Assembly (NCBI GenBank): GCA_024741835.1
Contig: JAENRP010000161.1
Location: 4,016-68,015, forward strand
Reading direction: 5' to 3'
DNA: 64,000 nucleotides
Source: Diplocarpon mali
Lineage: Eukaryota > Ascomycota > Leotiomycetes > Helotiales > Drepanopezizaceae
Translations under genes and position numbers: made by a program
In this document: in pieces, positions 45,518 to 59,135 of the stretch
How positions within the stretch are numbered: the stretch's first letter is position 1
Layout: every line of letters begins with the position of its first letter
The notes under the pieces: generated by a model
What the model was told of the DNA's origin: nothing
Seen by the model: the letters and a program-made list of their open reading frames with translations, nothing else
Database searches by the model: none

Positions 45518-48500
45518 TTAAATTGAAGTGCCTTCGAGCGTCGCCAAAACTTTGGACTTATCGCCAAGGAATTTTGCGCGGTGAGCAATAATGTCAGAAG
45601 CAATGATGTCAAAGTCTCGGATCTTCCGCACTCGCAGGTCCATAAGAACCCCTCTCAAACCAGCACAGAAACGCTCTCGCTGCTCGCCTTTAAACTCTTC
45701 TGGCGAGCCAAGAGCCGTGAGGACAGCATCATCTATGAGTTCACGAGTCAGCCTATAACATGGAGAGTTAATAGGAGAGGGACCCGTGTTGGCTGTATGC
45801 AACAAACCACGCACCAGGGAGAACGATATCTCGGAAATGTTGCTCAGCGCAGGTCGCATCGTTACAGATTCCACCAGCGAGTTCATAACGACAAAATTCA
45901 GTTTTTGTCTTGATTCTGTGGCTGTACGTCTTTGAACGCAAACCACCTCGCACATCTTGCTTGAAACAGGGATGAAACCGATAAGCTGCGAATCGTTTTA
46001 AAGGGCTCTCGTATGGTGTGAACAACTCGTGCTTTGGCTTATCGGCTGCCGGGGCAGTATCCTGATAAAGTCAGCCAGATATAACAAACGTTTGAAGAAT
46101 ATTCTGTTACTCCAACCACTTTCGGAGGAATATCATTTCCCGAGACTAGACCATTCCCTGTATGCACTTGATCGACATGGTTAATTCGATTAGCACCGCC
46201 ATCAGTTGCGATGTTATGATTGGGAGGGGCAGGGCTAAATGGTGGGGAGTAGGGTGGCTCATTAACAGGGGGTGTAGCTTCTGGTGGCTCGTATTCGTCG
46301 GATTGGCCTACGTCTGGTATCGTACGATCGAGCTTTGGTGAATATTCGGGACTGCGGTTCTCTTCGACCCTGAGTGAAAAGTCAGCAAATGTAGGCGCCC
46401 AGATCTTGATATGTATATCCCATGAAAGAAAAAGATGACATGAGATCCCCAGAAACTGCAGAATTGAGCAAGACTGCATCTACGTTGCTTCGAGATATGT
46501 AGTATGTACTGAGAAGTTCAAGGCCAAGAGAATGGAAATTTTGGGCGTACCCGCTACCTACACTTGGTGCAGAGACTCGGGAGCAAGCTGACTAGAGTCT
46601 GGAGCGTAGAAGTCATCCGTGTCCATATCCGCGCCGGCGGGAGAGTCTACTTCAGCACGAACGGCCTCCTGCAGTGCTGCTTCGAGAGCCTGATCCTGGG
46701 TAGCGATAGTGTCAGATAGCGCGACAGTATGAAAAAGGTCCCGAACACTCGTGAAGAAAATGGTGGAGACTCTAATACATACGGTTGAGGCAGTCTCCTT
46801 CCGTAGTTCTTTGTCCTCTGTCTCTACCTCTGCATTTACCTTTTCACCATGCTCCCGCACGGCAAGGATCGAATCACTGATGTTGGCGTTCTGTACAGTT
46901 GCATGGTCATTGACAAGTTGATTCTGGCTTTCTTCCGCACTAACAGAATCGTTGTTGATACTTGAGGATTGATAGTTGATCGTGTTTTCGTGGGAGGTTG
47001 GAGTTTGCAGATTAGAAAAGTCCGTAGCTTTGGATTCCGGCTCAGAAGGTTGGACAATGTGGCTAGTGGCTGGGTCGACTACTGCAGATGATTGTGTTCC
47101 TACAACTGCAGAATATCGAGGCCGAGAAGAATCTAGTAAGTATCAGAAAAGACGATATTGAACACACTAGAAACCACAAAATTTAATTTTATTTTTGGGC
47201 TTGACATACCTTCGCTACTCGTAGAGACCTGCCTATTCAGGTCGCTGAGCTTGTCCTTTTGAGCCTGCAATTGTTCTTCGGCCTCTTGTCCAAGACGCTC
47301 CATCTCCTCAGCCAATTTGCGCTTGTCATCCAAGCCTTTCTGGATCTCGGCCTCGATTTCTTCGATTTCAGCTCTAAGCTGTTCCAACCTCGATTGACCC
47401 TGTGATACTTTAGCATCCGCGAGCGGGATATCTGCTGCAATCTTTTCACGACGGAGACGTTTCTGTTCAGCTTCGTTCTTCTCGAGCTCTTCTGCCTTTA
47501 CAGACTCTGCAGCTTGGGCGTCGGCCAGTTTTTGTTGCTCGTGGGCGACCTTGCTATCCGCGATTTGAATCATCTGCTGCATTTTGACAGAGTTTTCAAC
47601 CTTGTCGACAGGATTTGGAGTCGGAGTGTTGGAGCCAGCACCATTGTCTTCGGAAGCCCGTGGTGTATACGAGCCATTGGAAGTTTGCTTTGCCTTGTGC
47701 CGAGCCTCACGGGCAGCGATCTGCTTTTTCAAAGCTTCCATCTCACTTTCGACGCGTCCAAGGCGCTCAACACGTGCCATAGGATCATTTGCTGCAGCTT
47801 GCACCAGAGGAGCAGTTGAAGTGGAAGAGCTAGGCGGCGGGGTAAAAGGCTTACGCGTTGGAAAGTTGGAAATGGGGGCAATGTTTCTAACAGCTGCAGG
47901 CCGTTGGTCAGACATTTTCCGTGCTGACAACTTTGGAGACTCTTGGTCGGCTTGAGATTCGAGATCCATTTCGATGTCTTCATCTTCAGAGCCCTCGTCT
48001 TCGCTCACGTTGATAACTAGGCGTTGATCAGCACTACTATGGCCGAAGGGCCTCTTGTACGGTGTAGCAATTTTCTGGTCAAAGTCGGCGGCGACAGGGC
48101 GTTTTCTGATATTTTGGTTCGATGGAGCCATGGTTCCAGGGGACGTAGTTTCTTGAGCAGTACTCGAGTCGATTGAGGCAGTTTGAGTTGGAATCGTGTT
48201 TAGCCTGGATCGGCTATTGTTATTGACAGACGTTGTCGACGCCAAAAACAATCCTGGAATGACAGAAGCTGGTTGTTGGGTGGAAGGTCCTGATGAAAAA
48301 GAGCTTGGCTCAACCGTGAGGTGTTGTGTAGCAGGAGAAATAGCAGGGAGAGTCGGAGTAGAAGTTGAAAGGGTTTGTGTGGGTAGTTTAAGGGGCTCTG
48401 CCTGAGGACCTAAAATGGCAGGTTTGTTGACATTCTTGGCTGCTGCCTTCTGTGCCCGCTCTTCTCGTGACTTACGAAGTGCCTCCATCTTTGACTGCAG

Positions 48501-49793
48501 AGTCTTTTCCTTGTCCGTCATAACCGTTAGCTTTGCAGGTGCAGACACAGCTATAGACGCATGTGTGTTTGCTTCCTGAGATGATAATTCAATGCGCTCT
48601 TTTACAGCCCCTAAAAGTCCCTCCCCAATAGGTGATTTTGTTTTTGTTTGCCTCAATGACCCATCATCTTTACCTGCGACTTTAGGCTCTGTTTTTGTCA
48701 AGTTTACTGTACTATTCGCTGTCTCCGTTGCCCTGGCGTTATTCCGAGTCATTTTGAGCTCATCAAAGAGACTTTCGACAATATCTTTGCTGAAGCCTTC
48801 ATCAATATACGTTTGGTAGCGCACATCGTATGGCCAGAGATTGAGAATCGCTCCTTGAGCTTTCTTTCGAGAGTCGGCCAAAGACCTGATATTTAATACA
48901 GGTGCCATATTCTTAAGATTAGATTGAGTAGTTGCTGGAAGTAAAGCTTGGCTGGTATCTTCTCTTTGAAAACTTGCATAGTATTCCTTTGTTTGGCCAT
49001 CGAGTGGCGTTGGGGCACCGATGCTGCTACGTGACCATTCGGACTGATTCTGTAGATTGACAGGCCCCTTGCCGGGTTTTGGTCCATATGAGTTGCAAGG
49101 GCCAAGCTTTAGTTGTTCATTATCATCCGATGAAATATTGGGAGGGTAGAGGCCTGACTGCTGAGACGCCATTTGCGGAGAGTCTCTTAGGCTATAGTTC
49201 AACCTGTCTGCTATCACAAATTAGTAACAGGACAAGCTCAGGAGGTTTGGACCTAGCATACCATGATAGGATGGTTTATGATGACCGTGATCCTTGGATT
49301 TCGAGAACACAGCATGCTGGGCAGTGTCACTGTAGCCTGTTCTACCATTTTCTCGATACTGAGATGCGCCGTATCCTGTAGGAGTATGCGTGGCCACCGG
49401 ATTATTATCAAATTCGCTCTCACTCATTTCACCATGCGAATTAGTGACATCTAGAGCATGCTGCTGAAAGGAAGGCTGATTAGGCGGATGAAAGTTTTGG
49501 GGATTGGTATTGTTCTCGTAGCCTGTATATGTTGGCAATGGTATGGAGCCCTGGTTCCAACCTTGAAATATGGGTAATGGAGGTACTCCAGACGCGACGG
49601 CAGACGCGCTGAAGGATGGAACAGCTCTATTATATCCAAATGCAGTTGCAGATGTATCATAATGAGTTGCTATCTGTTCTTGCTGACTCTGATCCGGTTG
49701 CAGATACTGAGGTGGGAAAGTAGTAGGAAGATAATGAGGCCCGGGCTGTTCTCGATACGGGGCGCCATACTGTGCGGCATGATATTCTGACAT
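45518..49793 (-). CDS. Red1/ZFC3H1-like zinc-finger protein (putative nuclear RNA surveillance)
   Basis: About seven exons: 49793-49262, 49207-47210, 47132-46783, 46695 to about 46564, about 46369 (or 46479) to 46111, 46061-45815 and 45732-45518; roughly 1240-1280 aa. The boundary of exons 4 and 5 is uncertain. The N-terminal 200 residues are Gln/Pro/Tyr-rich and the middle is low-complexity. A coiled coil (EEIEAEIQKGLDDKRKLAEE) follows, and the C terminus carries the family domain: YESPLKRFAAYRFHP, then FCRYELAGGICNDATCAEQH with its Cys/His zinc ligands. After the last intron come RERFCAGLRGVLMDLR and KFLGDKSKVL. In fission yeast the related Red1 is the scaffold of MTREC, which feeds meiotic and unspliced RNAs to the nuclear exosome; the same role here is inferred. 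ATG 49793 is the first true ATG; the frame upstream starts with TTG. Confidence 0.85.
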
Positions 49794-50506
49794 GGTTGCG
49801 CGTGTGGATATCAAGGCGCATTGTCGTCAGAGGAGCTGAGAGGTTAGTGAAGGTTGATGATAGAAGTCCCGCAAGCGTGAACGAGCCTCTCGCCTCGAAC
49901 GCTTCTAACTGCTGCTGAAGTCACTAATCTGGCCTGGCTAGTACGAATATTTCGCGGAGAATAGAAGAAAGATTACCAGAACCGCGTGAAGGAGAATGAC
50001 CCGAGCGGCAGGGCAATGCGTAAATGGGAATCTTGAGTCAAAGATCGGATTACGACAACTGCTCAACTAACTGATGAGTGAAAGAATCTTGAAGCAAATG
50101 AATCGTCGGCGCTAGAGTACGCTGCGCTGATTGGTCATTCTTCCATGGAGTCTATTACCTCAGCTGCCAAGGCTTTCCGCCGAATCTATCCCGATCTGAG
50201 ACAGGCGTGTTTTCGTTTCCCCGGTCAGTGTTTACATTTGACTCTGCCGACCACTAGCAGCCTCAGCCGGGTCTTCAACAACAGAAGCATTTGCACCTAC
50301 TTATCACCCACATCACAACTTCCGCATTCGCTATTTTCCATGTGCTCCAGAAATCTGGATTCGGCCCATCCAAAAAACTCTACCCAGCTGATTCTATCTT
50401 GACGGGACTAGAGCAGATGGGAAGTTAGATGCGGTGCCGTGCTTAATGTTGTTTTTCTTTCCGAGCACCGACTTCATGTTGACAATAGCGCCTTGAGCAC
50501 CTCATC
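49794..50506. other. Divergent promoter of the zinc-finger and myosin genes
   Basis: 713 bp between two divergent start codons. An 85-codon ATG frame (50145-50402, plus) lies in the presumed myosin leader and could be a uORF; its N terminus is protein-like but matches nothing I know. No other gene is visible. Confidence 0.45.
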
Positions 50507-53500
50507 ATGACGTCCAATTCGCCGCAAAGACGCAGCAATCCTTTCACAAGATCCGGCTCTTCGTCGCCTGGACCAGTAATTCCGAATGGTAGACCCACGT
50601 CCATGGTATCAATGCCGCCTTTGTCGGGATCCCAGAGTCCTGCTGGGCACAACCGGTCATATTCATCAATCGCTGGGCTAGTTTCCCCAAACTATAGTTC
50701 GGTTACCAGAACACGGTCGAATTCGAAGACTACCAACTCGTTGTCCAACACCTTTGCCCCATCATTCATAAAATCAGAGGAGATGCAGCGCGGGGCGGAG
50801 ACAGTCAAGGGCATCGAAGGGGAAAATGACTTCTCGGGGAAACGATATGTCTGGCTTAAGGATCCAGAAAATGCGTTTGTGAAAGGTTGGGTTGTAGAAG
50901 AGCTGGATGGGAACCACTTACTAGTTCAATGTGATGATGGGAGTGTAAGTTGACCTTATGCGCAAGAATTTCTCAAGGCTAACCTACAAATAGCAGAGAG
51001 AAATCCATTCCGACAGTGTCGACAAGGTTAATCCAGCGAAGTTCGACAAAGCCGACGATATGGCAGAGCTCACGCACCTGAATGAAGCCTCGGTGGTACA
51101 CAATCTGCATATGCGATACCAAGCAGATTTGATCTATACATACTCCGGCCTTTTTCTTGTTGCTATCAATCCATATTGCCCATTACCAATCTATACCAAT
51201 GAGTACATCAACATGTACAAAGGGCAGGGCCGAGATGATACTAAACCGCACATTTACGCCATGGCAGACGAAGCCTTCCGAAATTTGGTAGACGAAGGAC
51301 AAAATCAGAGTATTTTGGTCACAGGAGAATCTGGAGCAGGAAAAACTGAGAACACAAAGAAGGTTATTCAGTATCTTGCTGCTGTTGCCCACTCGGATTC
51401 CCCTGTCAAGAACAAGATGCAGCATTCCAACCTATCCCAGCAAATCCTCCGGGCAAATCCTATACTCGAGGCATTCGGTAACGCACAGACCGTACGAAAT
51501 AACAACTCTTCGCGTTTTGGAAAGTTCATCCGAATTGAGTTCACAAGAACCGGGACAATTGCTGGGGCTTATATTGACTGGTACCTGCTAGAAAAATCTC
51601 GTGTGGTGCGGCTCAATGCTCATGAACGCAATTACCATGTATTCTATCAACTATTGAAAGGTGCCGACAGGAAAATGAAGCAGGTTTTTATGCTCGATGG
51701 CCTTGACGTCGAAGACTTCGCATATACACGGGATGGTCATGATACAATTGCTGGTGTTTCGGATCAGGACGAATGGGACTCCTTAATTGAAGCTTTCGCA
51801 ATTATGGGATTCTCAGATGAAGAGCAGGTGGCAATCCTCCGAACCATTGCAGCTGTTCTTCACTTGGGCAACATCACTGTCGTGAAAGAAAGCAGAGCAG
51901 CGGACCAAGCACGGCTCGCTGCCGATGCTCGTTCACATGCCAACAAGGTCTGCAGACTGCTCGGTATACCTATCGAGCCATTTCTGCAAGCACTCTTGCA
52001 CCCTCGGGTAAAAGCTGGACGTGAATGGGTTGAAAAGGTTCAGACACCCGAACAAGTCCGATTTGCTATAGATGCTTTGTCAAAGGGTATCTATGAACGC
52101 AGTTTTGGAGACCTTGTCACCCAAATCAATAGACAGCTTGATCGAACTGGCATGGGAATCGACGACTCCCATTTCATTGGTGTACTTGATATCGCCGGTT
52201 TCGAAATATTTGACAAGAACAGCTTTGAGCAGCTCTGCATCAACTACACCAATGAAAAACTGCAACAGTTCTTCAATCATCACATGTTCGTCTTGGAACA
52301 AGAAGAATATGCCCGGGAGCAAATTGAGTGGAAGTTTATTGATTTTGGACATGATCTCCAACCAACGATTGACCTCATCGAGCTGCCTAATCCCATTGGT
52401 ATATTTTCTTGCTTGGACGAGGACTGTGTAATGCCAAAAGCCACGGATAAATCCTTTACAGAAAAGCTGCATTCTCTTTGGGAGAAGAGAACCACAAAAT
52501 ATCGGCCTTCGCGACTTGGACAAGGCTTCATGCTCACCCACTATGCCGCCGAAGTTGAGTACTCAACCGAGGGCTGGCTTGAGAAAAATAAAGACCCGTT
52601 GAACGATAACATTACCAGACTTCTCGCTGCATCTACCGAGATGCACGTTGCCTCTCTGTTTGTTGACTGTGCTGTTACCAGTGGCGATCTCTCGACTACC
52701 AGAAGCCGTGTCAAAAAGGGGCTGTTTCGTACTGTTGCCCAAAGACACAAGGAGCAACTTTCGACCCTGATGGCACAGCTTCATTCCACACACCCCCATT
52801 TTGTCAGATGTATCATTCCCAATCACAAGAAACGCTCGAAGCAGTTGAGCGCCAGACTCGTGTTGGACCAACTTAGATGTAATGGTGTTCTCGAAGGTAT
52901 CAGGATTGCTCGCACAGGTTTCCCCAATCGCCTTCCATTTTCCGAGTTCAGGCAGCGATATGAGGTTCTCTGTCGGAACCTACCCAAGGGCTATCTTGAC
53001 GGCCAAACTGTAGCAACAATTATGCTTGAAAAACTTGGTCTTGACAAATCACTTTTCAGAGTTGGTATTACAAAGGTCTTCTTCAGAGCTGGTGTCTTAG
53101 CTGAACTAGAAGAGCAACGGGATACTTTGATTGGTGAAATCGTTGCCCGATTCCAGTCTGTCGCTCGTGGATTTACACAGCGACGCATTGCAAATAAGAG
53201 ACTGTATCGAGCGGAGGCCACACGTATTATACAAAGAAATTTCCAGGTATATCTTGATCTTTGTGAGAACCCCTGGTGGAGGTTGATGGCAAAGATGAAG
53301 CCTCTTCTTGGTGCCACCCGTACGTCTAGCGAATTCAAGAGGAAAGAAGAAGAGATTCAGAGGCTGAGGAAGAAAATGGACCTGGAGGAGGCAGACCGCA
53401 AGCATCTCGAAGAAGAACGCCGCAAGGCTCATTCCGAGTTGCAAGCATTGCAACGTCTTCTCGAAGCTGAGCGAGAAACGGCAATGGATGATCAGGAAGT

Positions 53501-56500
53501 CAAGGACAGGCTGCTGTTACAGAAAAGCGAGCTGGAGGAGCGACTGGAGATTACTCAGCAAGGTCTAGCAGATGCTGAACAAGAGAACATTCAGCTTGAA
53601 AGTCACATGGATCTTATTCTGGAAAAGCAGAAAAAGTCAGAGCAGGACACGAAGGAACTTCGTTTACAGCTGGAGCAGGCGGGCCAATTTGTGTCTAACT
53701 TGGAAATCGACAAAAGAGAACTCACTGAGAAGCTAGAGCACACAAATCGCCAACTTCAGAACCTTTCCGAAGCGGAATCTCAACTAAATGCAAATGAATC
53801 AAACTTGTTGAAGGAGATCAGCATATTAAAGAGCCAACTTAGTTTGAAAGAGAGGAAAGCTCAGGATCTAGAAACCAAATTGCTCAAGGTGGACCACGAT
53901 CTGGATGTAAAGTTCGCAAATGCTACAAAAGAGCTTCAAGCCACTCGAAGCAGAGAGCAAGATTTGTCGAGCGAAAACCGCCGAGTTAAGCAACAGCTTT
54001 CCGAGTTGACGTCCACCTCGACAGGCTACGAGGACCTTGTTAGGCGCAAGGAAAGCGAGCTTGCCGTTCTCCGTTTAGATAATCGCAATTATGAGGCAGA
54101 GCGGAAAACATTCGAAGAGCAGAAACACAGCTTGACTATAGAGAAAGAGAACGTGGTCAATCGCCTCCGTGAGGTCCAAGCCGAGATTTTTGCTATGAAG
54201 TCACAAAAGGCCAATCTTGAGAAAGAGATCGTGGAAACCAAAAAGCTCCTAGATGCCAGACTCACCGAGGACGCCCAGGCTGGCCAAAATCGCAAGATGC
54301 TAGAGGGCCAGATCCTGGACCTCAAGGCGCAGTTGTCTGATGTCCAGAGGGATCTCAGCAAAGAGCGACAGTCTCGGGACGATGTGCAATTACTTGCAGA
54401 TCATAAGTACAAGGAGCTCAACGATAAGTTTCAAGAAGTCAACGAGGCGAAAATTATCATAGAAAAGGAACTATACGTGCAACAAGATACTCTCAGACGG
54501 GCGATGGAAGCAAGAGTCGTTGCCGAGAAGGAGCGCAACGAGGCCCGGAACGAAATCCGTAGATTGCGAGAGGCAAAAGCAGCTGCTGAAGAAGCACGGA
54601 TGAAGGCGGAGCTCGCCAATGATCGAAGTGCTTTGCGTCTGGCCCGGGAACGGGAAACCAGTCTACGGAAGGATTTGGACGAGGAACAAGGCCGAGCAAA
54701 GTTCTATGAAGAGCAATGCATAGAGCTGGGAAAGCAAGTCAAAGAATTGAAGCAGACAATCATGGATTCTGGTAAATTCGGCCTTCAGGTTGACCAAGAG
54801 AAGGATCGTCTACATCGGGAATTGAACGCTGCTAAGAGCCGACTCATCGCCTCGGAACGCGACAACAAAGCACTACTAAACAAAATCCAGCAGAAAGGAC
54901 TTGAAATATCTCGGTCAAACTCGGTTGTGCATCAAAAAAGCCAGGAGGAGGTCCGGGCCTTGCAGAGGGACAAGGCTAAGGTCGACGAGGTAAACCGAAA
55001 GCTCAATAAGCAAGTGGAGTCTCTTCAAGACGAAATGGCCAAACTTCATAAACGGAACGAGAAGCTTCAGTTGGACTTGGAAGACCGTGCTCATGAAGTT
55101 GCCCGAGAGCACAAAACAACACGTAATGCCGAGAAATCATCATCTACAACCAATACTCAGCTGGCGGAAGCACTTCGGAACCTTGAATCGGAACGACAGC
55201 AACACTCGCAATCCAGAGACTCCAATCGCCAGCTCAAAGTGATGGTGGAAAGTCGTGACCAGGACGTGCTCAAGTTGTTAAAGAAAATGGACCCTGAATT
55301 AACACACCCTATGCCTCAGCTTGATGGAGGTAGTGATAGAAGTGCAGCAAGGACGCCTAATCCTGTACCAGCTCTAGTTCAGAAAGTCGAGGAGCTGTAC
55401 CAAGATCTTCGTGTCCAGGCTGCTGGTCGGGCTAATGCGGAATCCCAGGTGGCTGAGCTGCGGAAGAGGTTTGAAGACGAGTTCGGAGATTCTCCAGAAA
55501 GGAACTCCCCAACACGACCCAGACTTGAAGAAATCCATCCAAACCAAGGTGACCTCAACCAAACTCCCAGTCATCTACGCAATAAGCTTAACGCAAGGCC
55601 TCGCTCTAACGTTTCCACTCCAACTCGCCTATTTCCGACCAATAATAACGACTTACAAGGCTCTGGGCGTTCTGACCGGACCGCAGACATGTTAAGCTTC
55701 AACAACCGCATGGACCTCAAAGCCGATCTCGAGGAATTACAAAATCAGCTTCAAATGAGCCAGATGCAGAATCGACATCTTCAAAGCCAGCTTGAGCGAT
55801 CAACGCCCGCACGAGAGCTGTGGCCTGAGGACAGTCCATCGCTTCGAAGGGTTCAAAAACTGGAGCAGGTCAACAGTAGACTCCACAACATGCTTGATGA
55901 CTCGGCAAAGAAAGTATCTGCCTTGGAAAAGAGCATACAAACCGGAGAACTATGTTTTCGAGATATCCAAACGAAGTCCCACGAGGAACTATTTGATCTC
56001 ATCAATAGCCAGGAAGACTCTCGCCGATCATTGCTAAGTATTCACAATGATACAGCTGCGGAGCTCAGTGACACCAAGAGGCAGTTCGATGAGTTGAAAC
56101 ATGCCCGTGCTACTCTTGAGGTTGAAATCAGGGATGCCAGGTCTGACCTCGAGGATTTGACGCAGCAAAGAGAGCAGGATGCTGCCAATCGAGCTCAATT
56201 GCTACAGGAATACGCCGACCTGCAAATCCGGCTTGATGCAGAGTCGTCTAAGCTGCTGGACGTTACATCCAGCCTCTCGTTGTACAAGAGCCGTGCCGAT
56301 GAATACTTCAGTAAGCTGGAGCAGGCCGAGATTGCAGTCATGAAGGCCACAAGAGCTGAGCAATTTGCGAAATCTCAAGGACGAGAGGCCGAGGAAACAT
56401 GTGCTGAGATCATGTCGGAGCGTAAACAAATGGATGCTACCATCGAGGACCTTCAGCGACAGAATCAAAGTTATGAAGAAAGACTCGAGGATATCTCTGT

Positions 56501-57814
56501 TGATCTCGAGGCTGCTTTGCAGGCCAGGAAGCGTCTGCAGCATGAACTTGAAGATTACCGAAGTCAAAGAGCTATGGATATCGAAGACAAGGAGTCCAGC
56601 ATGGAGCAAACTCGAAAAAAGTATCAAGCCGAATTCGCTACACTCACCAACGAGCTGGATATCGCACGCGAAGAAAAGTTGTTCAAGCAGACGGAAAACA
56701 CTAGATTGCGAGAGGAACTCGAGGAACTCCGGTCTAAATGGGACGACGAAGTTCTCAACAGTTCTACTTGGTCCAAGGAAAAGTCTCGCCTCGAGTCAAC
56801 TCTTTCGGATCTTTCTGCTTCTAGGGATGAAGCTCTCAAGGCTCACACAGATGCTCAGGACAAGGTTGTCAGCGTGATGTCCCAACTTCGCAACTTGAGA
56901 ATGGCGATGGACGATGTGAGCATGGAACGAGATATGTTACAGAAAGAAAAACGCGGCTTAGAGGCGCGTTTACTCGAAGCAAAGGCGGGTCTCGATGATC
57001 TCGCCCGCGGTGATAGTCCTTCGTTGCGGAACGCAGCAAGTCTAGATCGCGAGCTTCTTGAGCTGAAGTCAAACCTCGCCCAACAAGAAGACATTGCTGC
57101 GGCGGCTGTTGGTAAAATGCGACGGGCCGATGCTCTTAGCTCCGAAATGCAAAAAGACATCGTTGCCGAACGCGAACTGACTGCACAGCTTCATGCCGAG
57201 AAAGCTGCACTAGAGAAGTCTCTCAAAGAGCTGCAAGTACGTCTTGTCGATCTTGAAACCAAGGGGTATTCGAGCGCCAGCCAGGATGTCAGATTCCTAC
57301 ATGGCCGTGTCCAGGAGGTAAGAAATCGCATTAACATGTGGAACGATCAGGACTGACCTACGAACAGCTGGAGGCCCAACTCGAAGCCCAAGAAAGAGAG
57401 CGTAACAAATCTCAACGGTCTGTGAGAAATGTAGACCGCACAGTCAAGGATCTACAATTACAGATCGAACGTAAAGAGAAAGCCAATGTCTCGCTGCAAG
57501 ATGATATTTCCCGCTCTAGAGACAAAATAGAAAAGCTATTGAAGACCATCGACGACTTACAGAGCAGCGAAAGCGACGGCCAGCTTGCCGCAAGACGAGC
57601 AGAGCGCGCTCTGAACGAGGAGCGAGAGAAGGCGTTGCGATTGGAGCGGGAATTAGAGGGCTGGAAAGGACTGAAAGGCTCCGGCACCACGAGGCGGGGT
57701 AGCGGCGCTGTCTGGAATATGAACAGCACCTCCACTGACGAGAACGGAATTGATGTGCCGAAGCGGAAGAGCAGCATTTCTAGGCAACCTAGTCTGAGCA
57801 AAGGATTCTTGTAG
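50507..57814 (+). CDS. MYO2: Class II myosin heavy chain
   Basis: Three exons: 50507-50944, 50994-57317 and 57368-57814, with introns of 49 and 50 nt, giving 2402 aa. The first ~100 residues are Ser-rich. An SH3-like myosin N domain follows at about 105-165 (KRYVWLKDPENAFVKGWVVE). The motor domain runs to about 860: P-loop GESGAGKTENTKK near 258, switch I NNNSSRFGKF near 315, switch II DIAGFEIF near 545, and the HFVRCIIPN and LDQLRCNGVLEGIRI stretches. An IQ region lies at about 865-890. From about 925 almost to the end the tail is coiled coil with a break near 1430-1560 (Pro/Asn-rich). Conventional myosin assembles at the contractile actomyosin ring and septation sites in filamentous fungi. 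The length is normal for the family and the frame is intact. The symbol follows common usage for conventional myosin; naming varies between species. Confidence 0.96.
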
Positions 57815-59135
57815 GGGGCAATGGGATAATAATGAGTTGCACGAATACACGATGAGAATGGGATTACAATTGTATATGAGTGAATTGTCAAAATATCTGT
57901 TTGGCGGCGTTTGGGGCTAGGCCTGTGGCGTGGCTGTTGTATATTTTGGTACTGGGGCATTGAGTCTACGTGATTTCATAGTGGGTTGTGGTATTAATGG
58001 AACTTATTTCTCCCAGGCCTATGAGTAAATTTTTTCCCATGGCCGTTGGTGAAGGGGCTAGCTTGTACTGAGCTGTGCCACCTGACTTTCGGTGCCTATT
58101 CACAAATAACCAATTCGTAAAGAAACCGAATTAGAGAAACTTGACAAGAGGAGCAGCAAGTGTGTGGGAAAGGGGTGGGGAGATTGTCAAATCAAATTCA
58201 ATGGCATTGCTTTTAGAATTATATCTCTTTAAATTCAAGTTAGTGATGCAAACTCGTGGCTCACTGAGTGGAAGATCGCGCACTTGTATATCATGTTCTC
58301 AAAATTCGACATCGCCTACTCTTGAGATGTACTTTTGGGTTAGAAATTTTCAACACCTCAGCGAGATTCGAGTTGATGCCTGCTACTACTTCACGAATAG
58401 AGTCGAAAGTTTATTCTCAGTATATTCGCAGAAGCGAATAGTTGGAGGGCCGTGTTAGGCTGACCCGTATATTGAAGCGATCAGTACTCCTGCATCCTAC
58501 CCAGGCCTAGAACGCGTAAAGATGGCTTTTCACGTGACAAGTAGTCGAGACTAAGCAACAACTGTGACTGAGAGTTACTTTCTCTCATTTCTAATTCCTC
58601 AGAGGCACTACTTGAGTGATTCTGCCAATTCGCCAATTTAGCCGCCTAGAGACCTCTTTTTTATCCTAAACACGACGTCCGGCACAGCCGCTCTCTATCC
58701 ATGCGTCTTGAGCTCATGAATCTCCGAGTAAATATAAAGCTCAGTGTCCACTCAAAACCTGCAACACATCTAACTCGGGTGGAACCCCAACCTCTGTCCT
58801 GTAAGTGTTCACTGTCTGGCGAAAATTCATACCTACATTGGTCTTGAAAGTCCACTCTATATACTCTCGTACTCACATTTACAGTAAGAATTATATAATA
58901 GTCGTCCTTCGATTTAAAGAAGCGTTACGTGGAGACCTCATATTTCATCCAATTACGGTGCGAGACTAGCATGCTCGACACCCAATGACACGGAGACATA
59001 TAACTTTCTTGCTCTTCCGGTAAGATTTCATGAGAGATCAATAGGAACTTTCATTTTGCGTTTAGAAAATGGCCTATCAATGTTTTGTAAACTGTTAACA
59101 GGCTCCGCTTTATGACGCATAAGCGAATAGAAGGT
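57815..59135. other. 1.3-kb intergenic region
   Basis: Myosin 3' UTR followed by non-coding sequence; frames of 105 codons or less (58141-58458) are not recognisable. The AT-rich repeat begins at its right edge. Confidence 0.4.

Noticed and set aside
46696..46782. Treating 46558-46860 as one continuous exon of the zinc-finger gene
   Set aside because: Although the frame is open, good GTATGT and CCCAG signals bound an 87-nt segment with intron-like composition; kept as an intron with retention noted as possible.
50145..50402. 85-codon ATG-initiated frame upstream of myosin
   Set aside because: More likely part of the myosin leader (possible uORF) than an independent gene; no homology recognised.
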